64,000 nt of DNA from positions 1-64,000 of the forward strand of contig JAWKUB010000006.1 in assembly GCA_041398745.1 (NCBI GenBank), read 5' to 3'. The notes beneath the pieces are model-generated. The model saw nothing but the letters and a program-made list of their open reading frames with translations. It did no database searches and was not told where the DNA came from. A program made the translations under genes and the position numbers. This stretch comes from JACKHO01 sp041398745. GTDB lineage: Bacteria > Planctomycetota > Planctomycetia > Planctomycetales > Planctomycetaceae. Positions 33,552 to 42,445 of this stretch are shown in pieces; position 1 is the stretch's first letter; each line of letters starts with the position of its first letter.

Positions 33552-34358
33552 CTACGCGTTCAATCCCCAAATCGCTTTTGCGCCGCTGCAGACGGTTGTT
33601 ACTCGCTCGGCGTGATTGTCTCGGAGCCAATAGACCAGTTTTTGGAATTCTTGCACATTGCAATCCATGTTGTGGCCGCCCCCAATTCCATGGAATTGAA
33701 GAATTGACCATGATCCCGCGTTCAATCCTCGTTCCACGAAATCCCGCATTTGCACAAAGGAATGACCCTCGACGGCAGCACTGCTGAGCAGCCACTGGTT
33801 CCAGTCCGCGAGGGGAACTGGTGTTTCCTCAATTCCTAATCCTCCGACACGAGCGGCCGGGAAAATCGATTGAACAACGGGCAGGTAGTCCTCACGAGTC
33901 GATCCGAAGTCCAGCTTGCATCGCTCCAGGAGTCCCGGAAAACGCGTCCGCTGGAGTCCAAGTTGGTGCAACAATCGAACCGGCCATCCGAAATGGCCAA
34001 CAATTCGATTTGAGCACGGAAACGCAAAACTTCTCTCCGAGCAGCCATCAATTGCGGATAGCCAGCTGTTTGCCGTCTCCAACTCCATCCGGATGCGTGA
34101 CAGATCGTAATACTCCAGTGCGTTACCGGTTTCTACCCAACGCTTGACCTGAGCCGCAGGATGAAACACCGTGTGGTTTCCGAGTTCATGACCAAACGCT
34201 GCTGCTTCTCGCCACTCATCCAACCGACTGGCGAGTGCAGGCGCATTCAAGTGAGCGTAGAACGTGCCCGTCAGTTGCGATTCATTCAACAGCGGCACAG
34301 CCACATCGAGGTGCTGATCCAGTGCATCATCAAAAGTCAGCGAAACGAGACCGTTCAA
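33552..34358 (-). CDS. NodB-type polysaccharide deacetylase
   Basis: A 268-residue carbohydrate esterase-4-like protein. The metal triad is visible as Asp10/Asp11 in LTFDDALDQH and His62, His66 in HELGNHTVFHPA; the late-motif His is in ILQFHGIGGGHN. No signal peptide or membrane span is seen, so it probably deacetylates a nucleotide- or lipid-linked sugar in the cytoplasm. The only start in frame after the upstream stop is a TTG (34358) with AGG directly before it, a weak signal. It is followed after eight nt by the methyltransferase gene. Confidence 0.8.
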   Translation of the reverse strand: MNGLVSLTFDDALDQHLDVAVPLLNESQLTGTFYAHLNAPALASRLDEWREAAAFGHELGNHTVFHPAAQVKRWVETGNALEYYDLSRIRMELETANSWLSAIDGCSERSFAFPCSNRIVGHFGWPVRLLHQLGLQRTRFPGLLERCKLDFGSTREDYLPVVQSIFPAARVGGLGIEETPVPLADWNQWLLSSAAVEGHSFVQMRDFVERGLNAGSWSILQFHGIGGGHNMDCNVQEFQKLVYWLRDNHAERVTTVCSGAKAIWGLNA

Positions 34359-34391
34359 CCTGTTACACCAGTTTGTTTGACCGGCAACATT

Positions 34392-35477
34392 CTAGGTGTG
34401 AGCCTTCATTAAGAAACGATCCTTGTATGCCTCACGAGGATCCGGGGCCGTCCGTTGACCAAAGGCCCGCTGCCTGAGTTCTGAGACACGTTCGTTTGCG
34501 TTGAGTTCCATACGCCACGGCATAACGTGCGAAATGTTCAGGTTGGGCTGATCCTTTCTGACCGCCTGCGGAGGATGCCACAAGTGTACGAAGGGTAGGT
34601 ATCCGAAGCGATTGTGCCGAAGCGTGCTGCAGCGATGATAGAATTCATCATCTTCCCCGCCCCAGTCGACGAAGCCTTCGTCGAATCCACCAATGTCGAA
34701 GAAGCAATCCCGGCGAATGGCAATGGTGCCACCTTTCCAGTTCTGGGTGACATCATCAATTCCGCCAAACGGCCAGTCGTTTCCCGCCAGAACTTTTTCC
34801 GTCGTTGCCTCATTGAGGTAAAACAGAAAACGTTGCAGCGAAGCGGCTTGCCAGTCACCTTCCAGAAGTTGCCGCACCAGTTCGCGTGAATAGTCACGTG
34901 GAACGCAAATGTCACCATCCTGGAAAACGAGAATTTTGCCCCGAGCCTGATGGGCCGCAATGTTGAAGGCCCACGCTTTCCGCCAGCCGGGTGTCAGGTG
35001 TGAATCATCAATAGGAAGGTGCGTGACACCATCGGGAAACTCGCCACCGAGATTTGGTTGTGTGAGGTCGGCGACAATGATTTCATTGGCCACTCCCGCC
35101 TGTCCGAGGATGGAATGAATGACGTGAATCAACTGACGAATGCGGTCGGTTCCACGGTGTGCGAATAGAAACGATACAACCGGCTCACCGGCTTCCTGTC
35201 GTGTGGGACTGAATCGCATCGGCCAGTCGGTCAGCACTTTCTTCAGCAGCTTTCCGTCAAACCCCGACAGAAAGGGCAATGCATGCAGTTTGCTTGAGAA
35301 AGGAAAGTCACACTGCACGCCCGGTCCATGGGGATTGGGGAGGAGTCGCTCGGTTCGATTCTTCAAATGCACCCAGGGAGGATTCCCCTGTTCGTCCCGC
35401 TGATTACCCAGCGCACGGTAATACCGCGTCCGGTCCTTGAGGACGACTCCCAGATATTCTTTAAGGTACTTAAACAA
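34392..35477 (-). CDS. GT2-type glycosyltransferase with GT7-like C-terminus
   Basis: A 361-residue GT-A enzyme. After about 100 leading residues come VVSFLFAHRGTDRIRQLIHVI, EIIVADLTQ, GWRKAWAFNIAAHQARGKILVFQDGDICVPRDY with the metal site, and KGGTIAIRRDCFFDIGGFDEGFVDWGGEDDEFYHR, the Glu-Asp-Asp motif of the galactosyl/N-acetylgalactosaminyl-transferase C-terminal domain. This layout is found in chondroitin-polymerase-like bacterial enzymes. The TTG at 35477 is the start in best agreement with the domain. Sugar specificity is not shown. Confidence 0.82.
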   Translation of the reverse strand: MFKYLKEYLGVVLKDRTRYYRALGNQRDEQGNPPWVHLKNRTERLLPNPHGPGVQCDFPFSSKLHALPFLSGFDGKLLKKVLTDWPMRFSPTRQEAGEPVVSFLFAHRGTDRIRQLIHVIHSILGQAGVANEIIVADLTQPNLGGEFPDGVTHLPIDDSHLTPGWRKAWAFNIAAHQARGKILVFQDGDICVPRDYSRELVRQLLEGDWQAASLQRFLFYLNEATTEKVLAGNDWPFGGIDDVTQNWKGGTIAIRRDCFFDIGGFDEGFVDWGGEDDEFYHRCSTLRHNRFGYLPFVHLWHPPQAVRKDQPNLNISHVMPWRMELNANERVSELRQRAFGQRTAPDPREAYKDRFLMKAHT

Positions 35478-35500
35478 GTTCGTTTGAGTGAATATCGCTC

Positions 35501-36490
35501 TTACTTTTCCGCAGACGCTGTCGGTTGTCCCAAGACGGCCTGCTTCATTTTTGACAACACGTTCCGGATGGGTTGCAGGCCGGAACGAACAATCGATTGA
35601 AAGGGCACCGAACTCTTATCCAACTTGTGGGCCTGCCATTTGTGCCAGAACTCATGCCAGGACGATCCGGTCGGGTTATAGCGAACCTGAATCAAATGAC
35701 ACCCAACCTGTGCGGCTCGGCGAAGTGACTCCGGTGCAGCGGCAATGTCGGGCGACTGCTGAACCATTTGGGTGTAGCAGTCAATGATTTTCTTTCCCTG
35801 CGTATCCCGCTGTTCGTCATGCATGCGACGCTGCGAAAGGAATTCATCGACCTTCAGCACCTCAGTCCGAAAGGCCATGCGAATCCACAAGTCGGTGTCG
35901 GGTGCGTACGGAATCCGCTCATCCCAGCCTCCGCACACTTCCAGCATTTCGCGACGAAAGAACGCCGAGGGCTGCGGAATCCAGGTTTTCATGGAGAGCA
36001 GATTCTCCATCGAATACGGGCCAAGTGTAGAGCGGAGCAAGTCTTTGCCTTCCGCATCCACTTTAACCGTGTCGCCGTAAATCAGTCCTACTTGGGGATG
36101 CTGCTTGAACAGCTCGACGACGCGGTCGATGGCGCCGGGGAGGTACATGTCATCGGAACTTTGAATGCCAATGATGTCCCCTTCGACGCGAGCAAACCCC
36201 TTGTTTACTGCATGCACCACACCGCGGTCCGGCTCAGACACCCATTTCAGTTCCGGAATATCACCGTATGACTTGAGCACGTCGACCGTATTGTCCGGGG
36301 AGTTTCCATCGACCACATGGATGACCAGCGGACGATGTTTCTGCTCCAGAATGGAATCGAGCGTGTCCCGAATGAACCGTCCCTGCTTGAAGCTGGGTAC
36401 GACAATCGAAACGGTGGGCTGTTCCGGCAATTCGCCGAGAGCCACCGGCTCAAGAGGGGGCTGTTTGGGAAGGAGTTCTAATTCTGACAT
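35501..36490 (-). CDS. GT2 glycosyltransferase
   Basis: A 329-residue GT-A enzyme with PTVSIVVPSFKQGRFIRDTLDSILEQ, VHVVDGNSPDNTVDVL, the metal site DIIGIQSSDDMYLPGAIDRVVELF and QPSAFFRREMLEVCGGWDERIPYAPDTDLWIRMAF. It is the first gene after the 213-nt gap 36491-36703, so a promoter may lie there. Donor unknown. Confidence 0.88.
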   Translation of the reverse strand: MSELELLPKQPPLEPVALGELPEQPTVSIVVPSFKQGRFIRDTLDSILEQKHRPLVIHVVDGNSPDNTVDVLKSYGDIPELKWVSEPDRGVVHAVNKGFARVEGDIIGIQSSDDMYLPGAIDRVVELFKQHPQVGLIYGDTVKVDAEGKDLLRSTLGPYSMENLLSMKTWIPQPSAFFRREMLEVCGGWDERIPYAPDTDLWIRMAFRTEVLKVDEFLSQRRMHDEQRDTQGKKIIDCYTQMVQQSPDIAAAPESLRRAAQVGCHLIQVRYNPTGSSWHEFWHKWQAHKLDKSSVPFQSIVRSGLQPIRNVLSKMKQAVLGQPTASAEK

Positions 36491-36703
36491 AACAGGATGT
36501 TCGATCGGTCTTGATGCCAGGTTGGTCTATTTCGAATTATTCGCAGGGTGGGTGAAGTCCGCTTCAATCAAGTCGGTGCGTTACGCAAGTCGCTCAACCC
36601 GAGGAACAGGTCGTCATTTTTGTGGGTGCTAATTCGCGGACGTAACCCACCATAATACGGCGACTTGCTGCACACACCCTACAATTCTGATGAATAATCC
36701 GGG

Positions 36704-37840
36704 CTACGCGAACCGACGTACGCAGTTCACCCAGGTTTGCATGTTTGCCGAAGTTGCTCGCAGGAACTCGCGACCACCGTCATCCCAGATGAACCCCGTG
36801 AATTGATCGGCCGCCACGTGCATTTGCTCGGCAAGTGACTGGTAAGCGTCGAGGCCATTCGTGCCTTCCAACTTCGCCTCCACCAGCCAGGGGAGAAACT
36901 CTTCAATGAGTACGATCCCGGCGAGTTCGTGATACAGGTCCTTGAACAAATTGTGAGGCGTGCGGCGATGGTCGACGACTGGCGAACCGAGCCGCACACC
37001 ATAGCCCAAATGTTTCATGCACTTCTGTGTGAGGTAACCACTGAGAATGTCGCCAAAGCGGTCAATGGTCAGCCCTTTCAACGGGAAGCCCATTTTGACG
37101 TAGTAGTATGTCAGGGCGGCTTCCCGCATGAGAGCTGTGTTCTGGGTATTCACGGGCGACCAGGTGTTTGGGCACATAACCACATTCGGCCCCGTGAATT
37201 CCGTTCCCTTGGCCCGGCGACACAACCTGTAGACTGCGTCGACATCAGGTTCGTCGAGCCACAGCCCGGCGTTCATCGCGACAGTCACGGGCTCGCTTGC
37301 CTCACTCACCTGAAACGTGCGGTCATTCTTTTGGGCGAAGTAAGGGAATCCCCGCGCGAAAATTTCACCGCCGCCCCAACCGTCAATCAAATTACAAATG
37401 TTGAACCAGCCGTCGGAAGATGTAGTGACGGGATCAGCCGCTGGCTTCCCGACCACTTGATGTCCCGCCAGAAAGTTGGTTTCTGGCAACGTGAAGTTGT
37501 CATCATCAATCGAAATCAGAACGTCGCAGCCCGACTCAATGGCCATCAAGTAACCAATGTTCCGCCGGTTGTCCGTGTTCCAAGGAATGAACTCCGCAGG
37601 CAGGTCGAGCTTTTTCAAATACGTGTCCTGCTCGTCGAGCGTCGGACAATGAATTTGATAACCCTGCTCACGTGCTGCGGCACAGGCTGCGGCGACGGTT
37701 GCGGGTGTTTTCTTGTCGGCGATGACATACATCGCGACGTTGTCGCGTTGTCCGGCCAGTTCGATTTCGCTCAAGTAACCCTGCAGAAAATCGGGCTCGA
37801 AAATTGTGGTGACGACAATAGAAGTTTTCGGATGAGACAT
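36704..37840 (-). CDS. Plant RGP/STELLO-like (GT75-like) glycosyl protein
   Basis: A 378-residue protein resembling reversibly glycosylated polypeptides (UDP-arabinopyranose mutases, GT75) and the STELLO glycosyltransferases. Visible are SIVVTTIFEP, YVIADKKTP, NRRNIGYLMAIESGCDVLISIDDDNFTLPE with the Asp112-114 metal triad, EIFARGFPYFAQ (the region of the glycosylated Arg in plant RGPs), VAMNAGLWLDEPDVDAVYRL, and the late HLGYGVRLGSPVVDHRRTPHNLFKDLYHELAGIVLIEEFLPWL. No signal peptide. It may convert a nucleotide sugar between ring forms or transfer a sugar. It ends the MBOAT/SGNH-RGP group before a 213-nt gap. Confidence 0.68.
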   Translation of the reverse strand: MSHPKTSIVVTTIFEPDFLQGYLSEIELAGQRDNVAMYVIADKKTPATVAAACAAAREQGYQIHCPTLDEQDTYLKKLDLPAEFIPWNTDNRRNIGYLMAIESGCDVLISIDDDNFTLPETNFLAGHQVVGKPAADPVTTSSDGWFNICNLIDGWGGGEIFARGFPYFAQKNDRTFQVSEASEPVTVAMNAGLWLDEPDVDAVYRLCRRAKGTEFTGPNVVMCPNTWSPVNTQNTALMREAALTYYYVKMGFPLKGLTIDRFGDILSGYLTQKCMKHLGYGVRLGSPVVDHRRTPHNLFKDLYHELAGIVLIEEFLPWLVEAKLEGTNGLDAYQSLAEQMHVAADQFTGFIWDDGGREFLRATSANMQTWVNCVRRFA

Positions 37841-37878
37841 AAGTAAGCTAACTGAAAATCAGGTGGGAATGTTTTGTT

Positions 37879-39237
37879 CTAGTTCGCCGCAGCAGCGGGC
37901 TGGGATTTTTCGTCTGCGATTTTGTTGATGACCTCCGCGACAAACCGCGACCACTTCTCTCGGCCTGCGTCGTTGGTGTGGTAACCGTCGGCGAAGTCGT
38001 CAACTTGCAGGCGAAGTAAGTCCTCGCCCGAAACGTAATGGAAATTCAATTCGTCCGACATGCGGCGCAGACGCTCATCGACCTCTTGATGAAAAGCGGA
38101 GTCATAAGCCACATGCGTTCCGGGATGCAGTTGCCCCTCGAAGACGAGGAGTTTGATATCGTTGTCGGAAAGTTCCTGTACGAAACGTCGGAAGCTGGAA
38201 AAGTTGATGTCCACAAACGGCGTTCGCCGGACGTTCTCGGACAGGTTCTCAATCGCGCCTTCCAGTCCGACGGACTGGGCCAGCACATCGACTTCTGAAC
38301 CTTGCACCGCCTTCGCTGGTCGGCTCAGATTCCACCAGTAATACAGCAGTGACTGCCGTACGTGCTCACGCTGCCGCCAGAGTGGAATGTTACTGGCCAG
38401 CGTCAGGTCCACAAATTCTCCACGATTGTCCCAACGTTGCCTTGGCGAAAGCTCGTTGAACAACTCGCAAGTCTGTTTATTCGTCGCAGCCCAGCGGAGT
38501 CGTCCCGTCGGAACAGCGGTTTCACGGTAGAAGTCAAACTCCGATAACCAGCAGACAATAACGTCAGGTTTGCGTTCCAGAATTCGATTAATCAGCCACG
38601 GATACTGCATGGGCCCGAAACCCGCGAGGCAATTCTTTTCGAAGTCATCAGATGTCAACTCGGCCAGCAGGTCGAGATCGGTCGACTGATACATTTGACT
38701 GGAGCCGACGAGGGCCACACGCTGTCGCGGAAACTTTGTGAGCGTCTTGTTGGAGAAGTCGCGTCGTTCCCAGAACAATGTGTTCCGGGCAAAGGAGGGA
38801 TTTGGTGTCCGAACTTTGGCCCACTCTACGAAAAGCCAACGTGCTCGGGGGTGAGTCAGAGCCACGTTCATCAGGCCAATTCCGACCAGGGCCAGCATGA
38901 ATGCAATGGGCCACGAGCCAATTCGATGAAGTCCTTCCATGCTGAGACTGAAACGCCAAAGCCATGGAAGACTGGCGACCGCAGCAGAGACAACAAGTGA
39001 CTTCAGGCTGAACAATGTGGAAAGTGAAACTGATCCCCATTCGACAGGTTTGAGGAACAGGAGCGGCACCAGAAAAAGGGATACCAGTGGGATGCACGCC
39101 AGGAAAATCAATGGACTCAGGCGACACAGCCACAGCGTCCAGACCAGTTCCCGCGCGCGTTGTGCGTCACGCAACTCCTGCTCGACCCGTTCTACGGGTA
39201 AATCAAAACTGGAAGTAGATGAACTCACGTCCGCCAA
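37879..39237 (-). CDS. Membrane SGNH-like partner of MBOAT acyltransferase
   Basis: A 452-residue protein with three to four N-terminal membrane spans (about residues 33-125) and an outer SGNH-like domain: VALVGSSQMYQSTD gives the Ser, and DFADGYHTNDAGREKW gives the Asp-x-x-His pair. It is analogous to AlgJ/AlgX, PatB or DltD, which complete acyl transfer from a MBOAT protein to an exported polymer. Its start lies inside the MBOAT gene (35-nt overlap from the TTG at 39237, or 26 nt from a GTG at 39228), so the two are coupled. The polymer is probably the exported glycan. Confidence 0.78.
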   Translation of the reverse strand: MADVSSSTSSFDLPVERVEQELRDAQRARELVWTLWLCRLSPLIFLACIPLVSLFLVPLLFLKPVEWGSVSLSTLFSLKSLVVSAAVASLPWLWRFSLSMEGLHRIGSWPIAFMLALVGIGLMNVALTHPRARWLFVEWAKVRTPNPSFARNTLFWERRDFSNKTLTKFPRQRVALVGSSQMYQSTDLDLLAELTSDDFEKNCLAGFGPMQYPWLINRILERKPDVIVCWLSEFDFYRETAVPTGRLRWAATNKQTCELFNELSPRQRWDNRGEFVDLTLASNIPLWRQREHVRQSLLYYWWNLSRPAKAVQGSEVDVLAQSVGLEGAIENLSENVRRTPFVDINFSSFRRFVQELSDNDIKLLVFEGQLHPGTHVAYDSAFHQEVDERLRRMSDELNFHYVSGEDLLRLQVDDFADGYHTNDAGREKWSRFVAEVINKIADEKSQPAAAAN

Positions 39238-40609
39238 AGCGTCCGACTGTCAGAATAAGGAACAGCACCGTGGCGTAGACCACCGTTCGGGGAACCAGTG
39301 ACAAGTGCAGTACGTAATTCAGGTCTTTGGATGTCTCTTGAGCGTACTGAATGACGAGCAACGGACCACACAGGAAAGCTATTTGCCAGGTCATTTGGGC
39401 CAATTCTGTGTTCCACGTCCAGTTCGTCAGCAATGACTGAGTGAACAACATGACCTGCGACATGGAGTTGGCACGAAACAGGAGCCATCCGACACAGACG
39501 AGATGAAACATCACAATTCGCCGCGTCCAAATGGCAACTACGGAATCGTCGTTCCTCGACTCGCCAAATCTCGTGAGGCGCTGGATGACGAGAATGACAC
39601 CATGCCACGCTCCCCAGATGATGAACGTCCACGCGGCTCCGTGCCACAACCCGCCGAGCAGCATGGTGAGGACGAGGTTGCGGTAAGTCAGCAGTGTTCC
39701 GCCCCGATTGCCTCCGAGCGGAATGTACAGATAGTCCCGGAGCCAACTCGAAAGGCTGATGTGCCACCGCTGCCAGAATTCGCTCGGGCTTTGAGCGAAG
39801 TACGGGAGCCGGAAGTTGACCATGAGGTCGTAACCCATGAGCTTCGCCGTTCCGCGTGCGATGTCGGAGTATCCGCTGAAGTCCCCGTAAATTTGAAAGG
39901 CAAAGGCGTAGGTTGCCAACAGAATTGCCGTGCCGCTTTGTAGTTCGTCGGAGTTGAACACCCCATCCACCAGGACCGCCATATTGTCGGCAATGACCGC
40001 TTTCTTGAAGACGCCCTTCAGGCACAGCCACACACCGAAGCGAATATCTGCCCAGGTGGCGAGCGTCTTCCGCGTCATTTGTGGTGCGAGTGCCGTTCCC
40101 CGTTCGATGGGCCCCGCCACTAACTGCGGGAAGAATGCCACATAGAGGGCGAAGTCGGTGAAGCTGTCGAGCGGTTTGAGCGATCGACGGTAGACATCGA
40201 TCGTGTAACTCATTGTCTGGAATGTGTAAAACGAAATCCCGACGGGCAACAGAATGTTGAGTCTCGCAAGCGCGGGATCGATCCCCATTTGTGCGAGCAG
40301 TTGATTTGCCGCCGTGACACCGAAGTTGGCGTATTTGAAGAACCCCAGCAGGCCCAGGTTGACCACGCAACTGATGATTAACCATTTGCGGCGCGTTGGT
40401 GTGTCTTCGGTTGCCGCAATGCGATGACTCGCGACGTAGTCGACTACCGTCGAAAACACAATGAGCGACAGAAATCGCCAGTCCCAGCATCCGTAGAAGA
40501 AGTAGCTGCATGCCAGCAGAAACACGTTTCGAGGTCGATGCGGCAGCAGTCGCTGCATGCACCACACCAGCAGAAAGAAAATCAGAAAGTCGGATGTTGT
40601 GAATGACAA
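39203..40609 (-). CDS. MBOAT family O-acyltransferase (AlgI-like)
   Basis: A 468-residue membrane-bound O-acyltransferase that passes acyl groups, normally acetyl, across the membrane. The family core is clear: FFYGCWDWRFLSLIVFSTVVDY, LLPVGISFYTFQTMSYTIDVYRR, FFPQLVAGPIERG, FSGYSDIARGTAKLMGY, EFWQRWHISLSSWLRDYLYIPLGGNRGG, and the catalytic His in LLGGLWHGAAWTFIIWGAWHG. A TTG start is used because an in-frame stop lies three codons upstream and no ATG fits. The SGNH partner gene overlaps its end. Together they probably O-acetylate the glycan. Confidence 0.92.
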   Translation of the reverse strand: MSFTTSDFLIFFLLVWCMQRLLPHRPRNVFLLACSYFFYGCWDWRFLSLIVFSTVVDYVASHRIAATEDTPTRRKWLIISCVVNLGLLGFFKYANFGVTAANQLLAQMGIDPALARLNILLPVGISFYTFQTMSYTIDVYRRSLKPLDSFTDFALYVAFFPQLVAGPIERGTALAPQMTRKTLATWADIRFGVWLCLKGVFKKAVIADNMAVLVDGVFNSDELQSGTAILLATYAFAFQIYGDFSGYSDIARGTAKLMGYDLMVNFRLPYFAQSPSEFWQRWHISLSSWLRDYLYIPLGGNRGGTLLTYRNLVLTMLLGGLWHGAAWTFIIWGAWHGVILVIQRLTRFGESRNDDSVVAIWTRRIVMFHLVCVGWLLFRANSMSQVMLFTQSLLTNWTWNTELAQMTWQIAFLCGPLLVIQYAQETSKDLNYVLHLSLVPRTVVYATVLFLILTVGRFGGREFIYFQF

Positions 40610-40643
40610 CGCTTGTCACGTGATGAGGCCGCAACTCAGGCCC

Positions 40644-41555
40644 TCAGTTCTTTCGACCACGGAGTCGATCCAGCAATCCGCGCATCGTTTTGTAAATCCC
40701 GGGGACTTCGTATCCCAGCCGCTCCAGTTCGGGAGCCATGCGTAAATTGGCGGAAAGTTTTTCCCACCAGCTGAGTCCCTGCTCCCAGCTACCGACAGAC
40801 CCGGTGTTGAACTTCTGCGAGAACTGAGCCTGTGTGTACCAGACGTTATCGATGTTGGTCACCTGACCGGTTTCGGTGGGATCAACCTCTTCCGGAGTGA
40901 GCATTAATGGCTCAGGAGAAATTCCGACAAACTGACAAATGCGGTCGATGTGCTCAACGGGTTGGGCGACGAGTTCCTCATACTTCACCGTCATGAACCG
41001 CTGCCGAATGGCTTCGGGAGCGTTTTGTTCCACTTGACGGGCCTGCTCTGCATTGAGCTTCCAGTGTCCGCAAACGACGCCGGTCTTAAAGTCGTCCAGC
41101 CAGGGAGTTGCCTTGTTCCCATGCTCCTTAATGAAGCGGTCCTTGACCTTCTTGTGCGAGTAGAGAACGTCACGGCCATCTCGCTGAACGTTGAGGAAGC
41201 GGGATGTGGGGAACAGTTCCAACAGCGTTCTGGCCACCGCAATGTTGGAGGGCGTTTTCTCGGAAACAATTTCGATTCCTGGATGTCGCGCTCGTACATT
41301 CTCGAAGAGCGAATCAACAAACGTGCGGACCGAATTGGCTAAGTCGTCGGCGCTGTAGTACCACGCTTGTCGCTCCAATCGAACAGGCTGCCGCATGCGG
41401 TCATACATTTGCATGAGAGGCGTCAGTTGATCGAATTCAGGCCCACCGGCAATCAATGAGTGGGTGCAGAGAATCTTCTGGACGAGTGTTGTTCCGGAAC
41501 GTGCCGAACCGCCAATGAATAGGAATCGGGTCTTTGGGTTGCTCTCGGGCGACAT
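40644..41555 (-). CDS. PAPS-dependent sulfotransferase
   Basis: A 303-residue sulfotransferase of the tyrosylprotein/heparan type. The 5'-phosphosulfate loop is FLFIGGSARSGTTLVQKILC and the 3'-phosphate segment is SRFLNVQRDGRDVLYSHKKV; EKTPSN is also typical. No signal or membrane span is seen, so it acts in the cytoplasm on a sugar or lipid-linked glycan before export. Sited between the MBOAT and a methyltransferase gene, it makes sulfation of the glycan likely. A protein or other small molecule as target cannot be excluded. Confidence 0.85.
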   Translation of the reverse strand: MSPESNPKTRFLFIGGSARSGTTLVQKILCTHSLIAGGPEFDQLTPLMQMYDRMRQPVRLERQAWYYSADDLANSVRTFVDSLFENVRARHPGIEIVSEKTPSNIAVARTLLELFPTSRFLNVQRDGRDVLYSHKKVKDRFIKEHGNKATPWLDDFKTGVVCGHWKLNAEQARQVEQNAPEAIRQRFMTVKYEELVAQPVEHIDRICQFVGISPEPLMLTPEEVDPTETGQVTNIDNVWYTQAQFSQKFNTGSVGSWEQGLSWWEKLSANLRMAPELERLGYEVPGIYKTMRGLLDRLRGRKN

Positions 41556-41599
41556 TACTGCGTGGATTTCGGGTACTTTCGAGGGCGTATCAAAGTGAG

Positions 41600-42415
41600 T
41601 TACTTCATGACCAGCTTTTGTCGCAGTTCATCAATTTGCGACTTGGTCAGCGGTTCTTTGGGAAGTGTGATAATCCCAATGCCGAAGCCAATTTGGTCCC
41701 AGCTTTTGACGAACTCGCGGTGTTCGAAGTGTTGTTTCAATTCTGCCCAGAATGCGTAGACGTCGCCGCCATAACAGAGACTTTCTTCCGGCTTCACCCC
41801 GTGTCGGGCGACTTCGTCCGGAACAATGTCGTGGAATCCCACAAGGCCACCGGGACGCACCATGGGGAGATACATCAGAAAGTCTTCCTTAACGCCATGG
41901 AAGGAGTGGTCGCCGTCAATGAACAAGAAATCGAACTGACGTCCTGCCAGGAATGATTCCACCTGCCCAACCGTTTCCGGTGCGTACGAATTTCCCTCAA
42001 AGAATCGAAACTTCATACCGTCAGGTGCGACATACTGAAGCTTGTCGGTGTTCTCCAGTTTCAAATCTAATCCAAGGTATTGCTGGGCACCACGGCACTT
42101 CTGTGTGAACAGAAAGGAATTGCCGCTGTGCTTCAGCCCAATTTCACCGATGACCTTCGGGTTCGGCTCTGCGATGTAGTCCAGCACACCGACGATTTCC
42201 TCTTCCTGCTGCAAAACACCGAATGCTTCCTGCGAAATGGCATACAACTCTGCGGATGAAAAGTTCCCCCGCATTTTTTCCTTCAGGTTTTTCCATTCGT
42301 TCGGAGCGGGTGTGAACGCCGCGGCACACTTTTGCATGCTCTTCTTCAGTGAATTGTAGAGTGGCCTGAGTCCTTGCTTCAGGCTTTCGGGAATCATCTT
42401 TTTAAGTGCGGACAT
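41600..42415 (-). CDS. CmcI/Methyltransf_24-type methyltransferase
   Basis: A 271-residue SAM methyltransferase. Motif I is VIGEIGLKHSGNSFLFTQKC, followed by LGLDLKLENTD, FDFLFIDGDHSFHGVKEDFLMYLPMVRPGGLVGFHDI, the hallmark of the cephalosporin-hydroxylase-like and Methyltransf_24 group found in glycan loci. The first 70 residues are basic and helical. The ATG at 42415 is used; a GTG one codon earlier is equally possible. Probably a sugar O-methyltransferase. Confidence 0.82.
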   Translation of the reverse strand: MSALKKMIPESLKQGLRPLYNSLKKSMQKCAAAFTPAPNEWKNLKEKMRGNFSSAELYAISQEAFGVLQQEEEIVGVLDYIAEPNPKVIGEIGLKHSGNSFLFTQKCRGAQQYLGLDLKLENTDKLQYVAPDGMKFRFFEGNSYAPETVGQVESFLAGRQFDFLFIDGDHSFHGVKEDFLMYLPMVRPGGLVGFHDIVPDEVARHGVKPEESLCYGGDVYAFWAELKQHFEHREFVKSWDQIGFGIGIITLPKEPLTKSQIDELRQKLVMK

Positions 42416-42445
42416 CACGTGCGTGCCTGTTAATTCGTTAAGTGA

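Noticed and set aside
36532..36650. Possible tRNA, palindrome CGAATTATTCG or terminator (GTGGGT/ACCCAC stem) in the 213-nt gap
   Set aside because: No T-loop or cloverleaf can be drawn, and the stem is followed on the minus strand by A residues, not U.
36929..37846. 305-codon open frame antisense to the RGP-like gene
   Set aside because: Composition and lack of motifs indicate an antisense shadow of the RGP-like gene.
39225..40634. 469-codon open frame on the minus strand overlapping the MBOAT gene
   Set aside because: The translation is Arg/His/Ser-rich without any family pattern or membrane segments, while the other frame is a perfect MBOAT protein. It is a shadow of codon bias.
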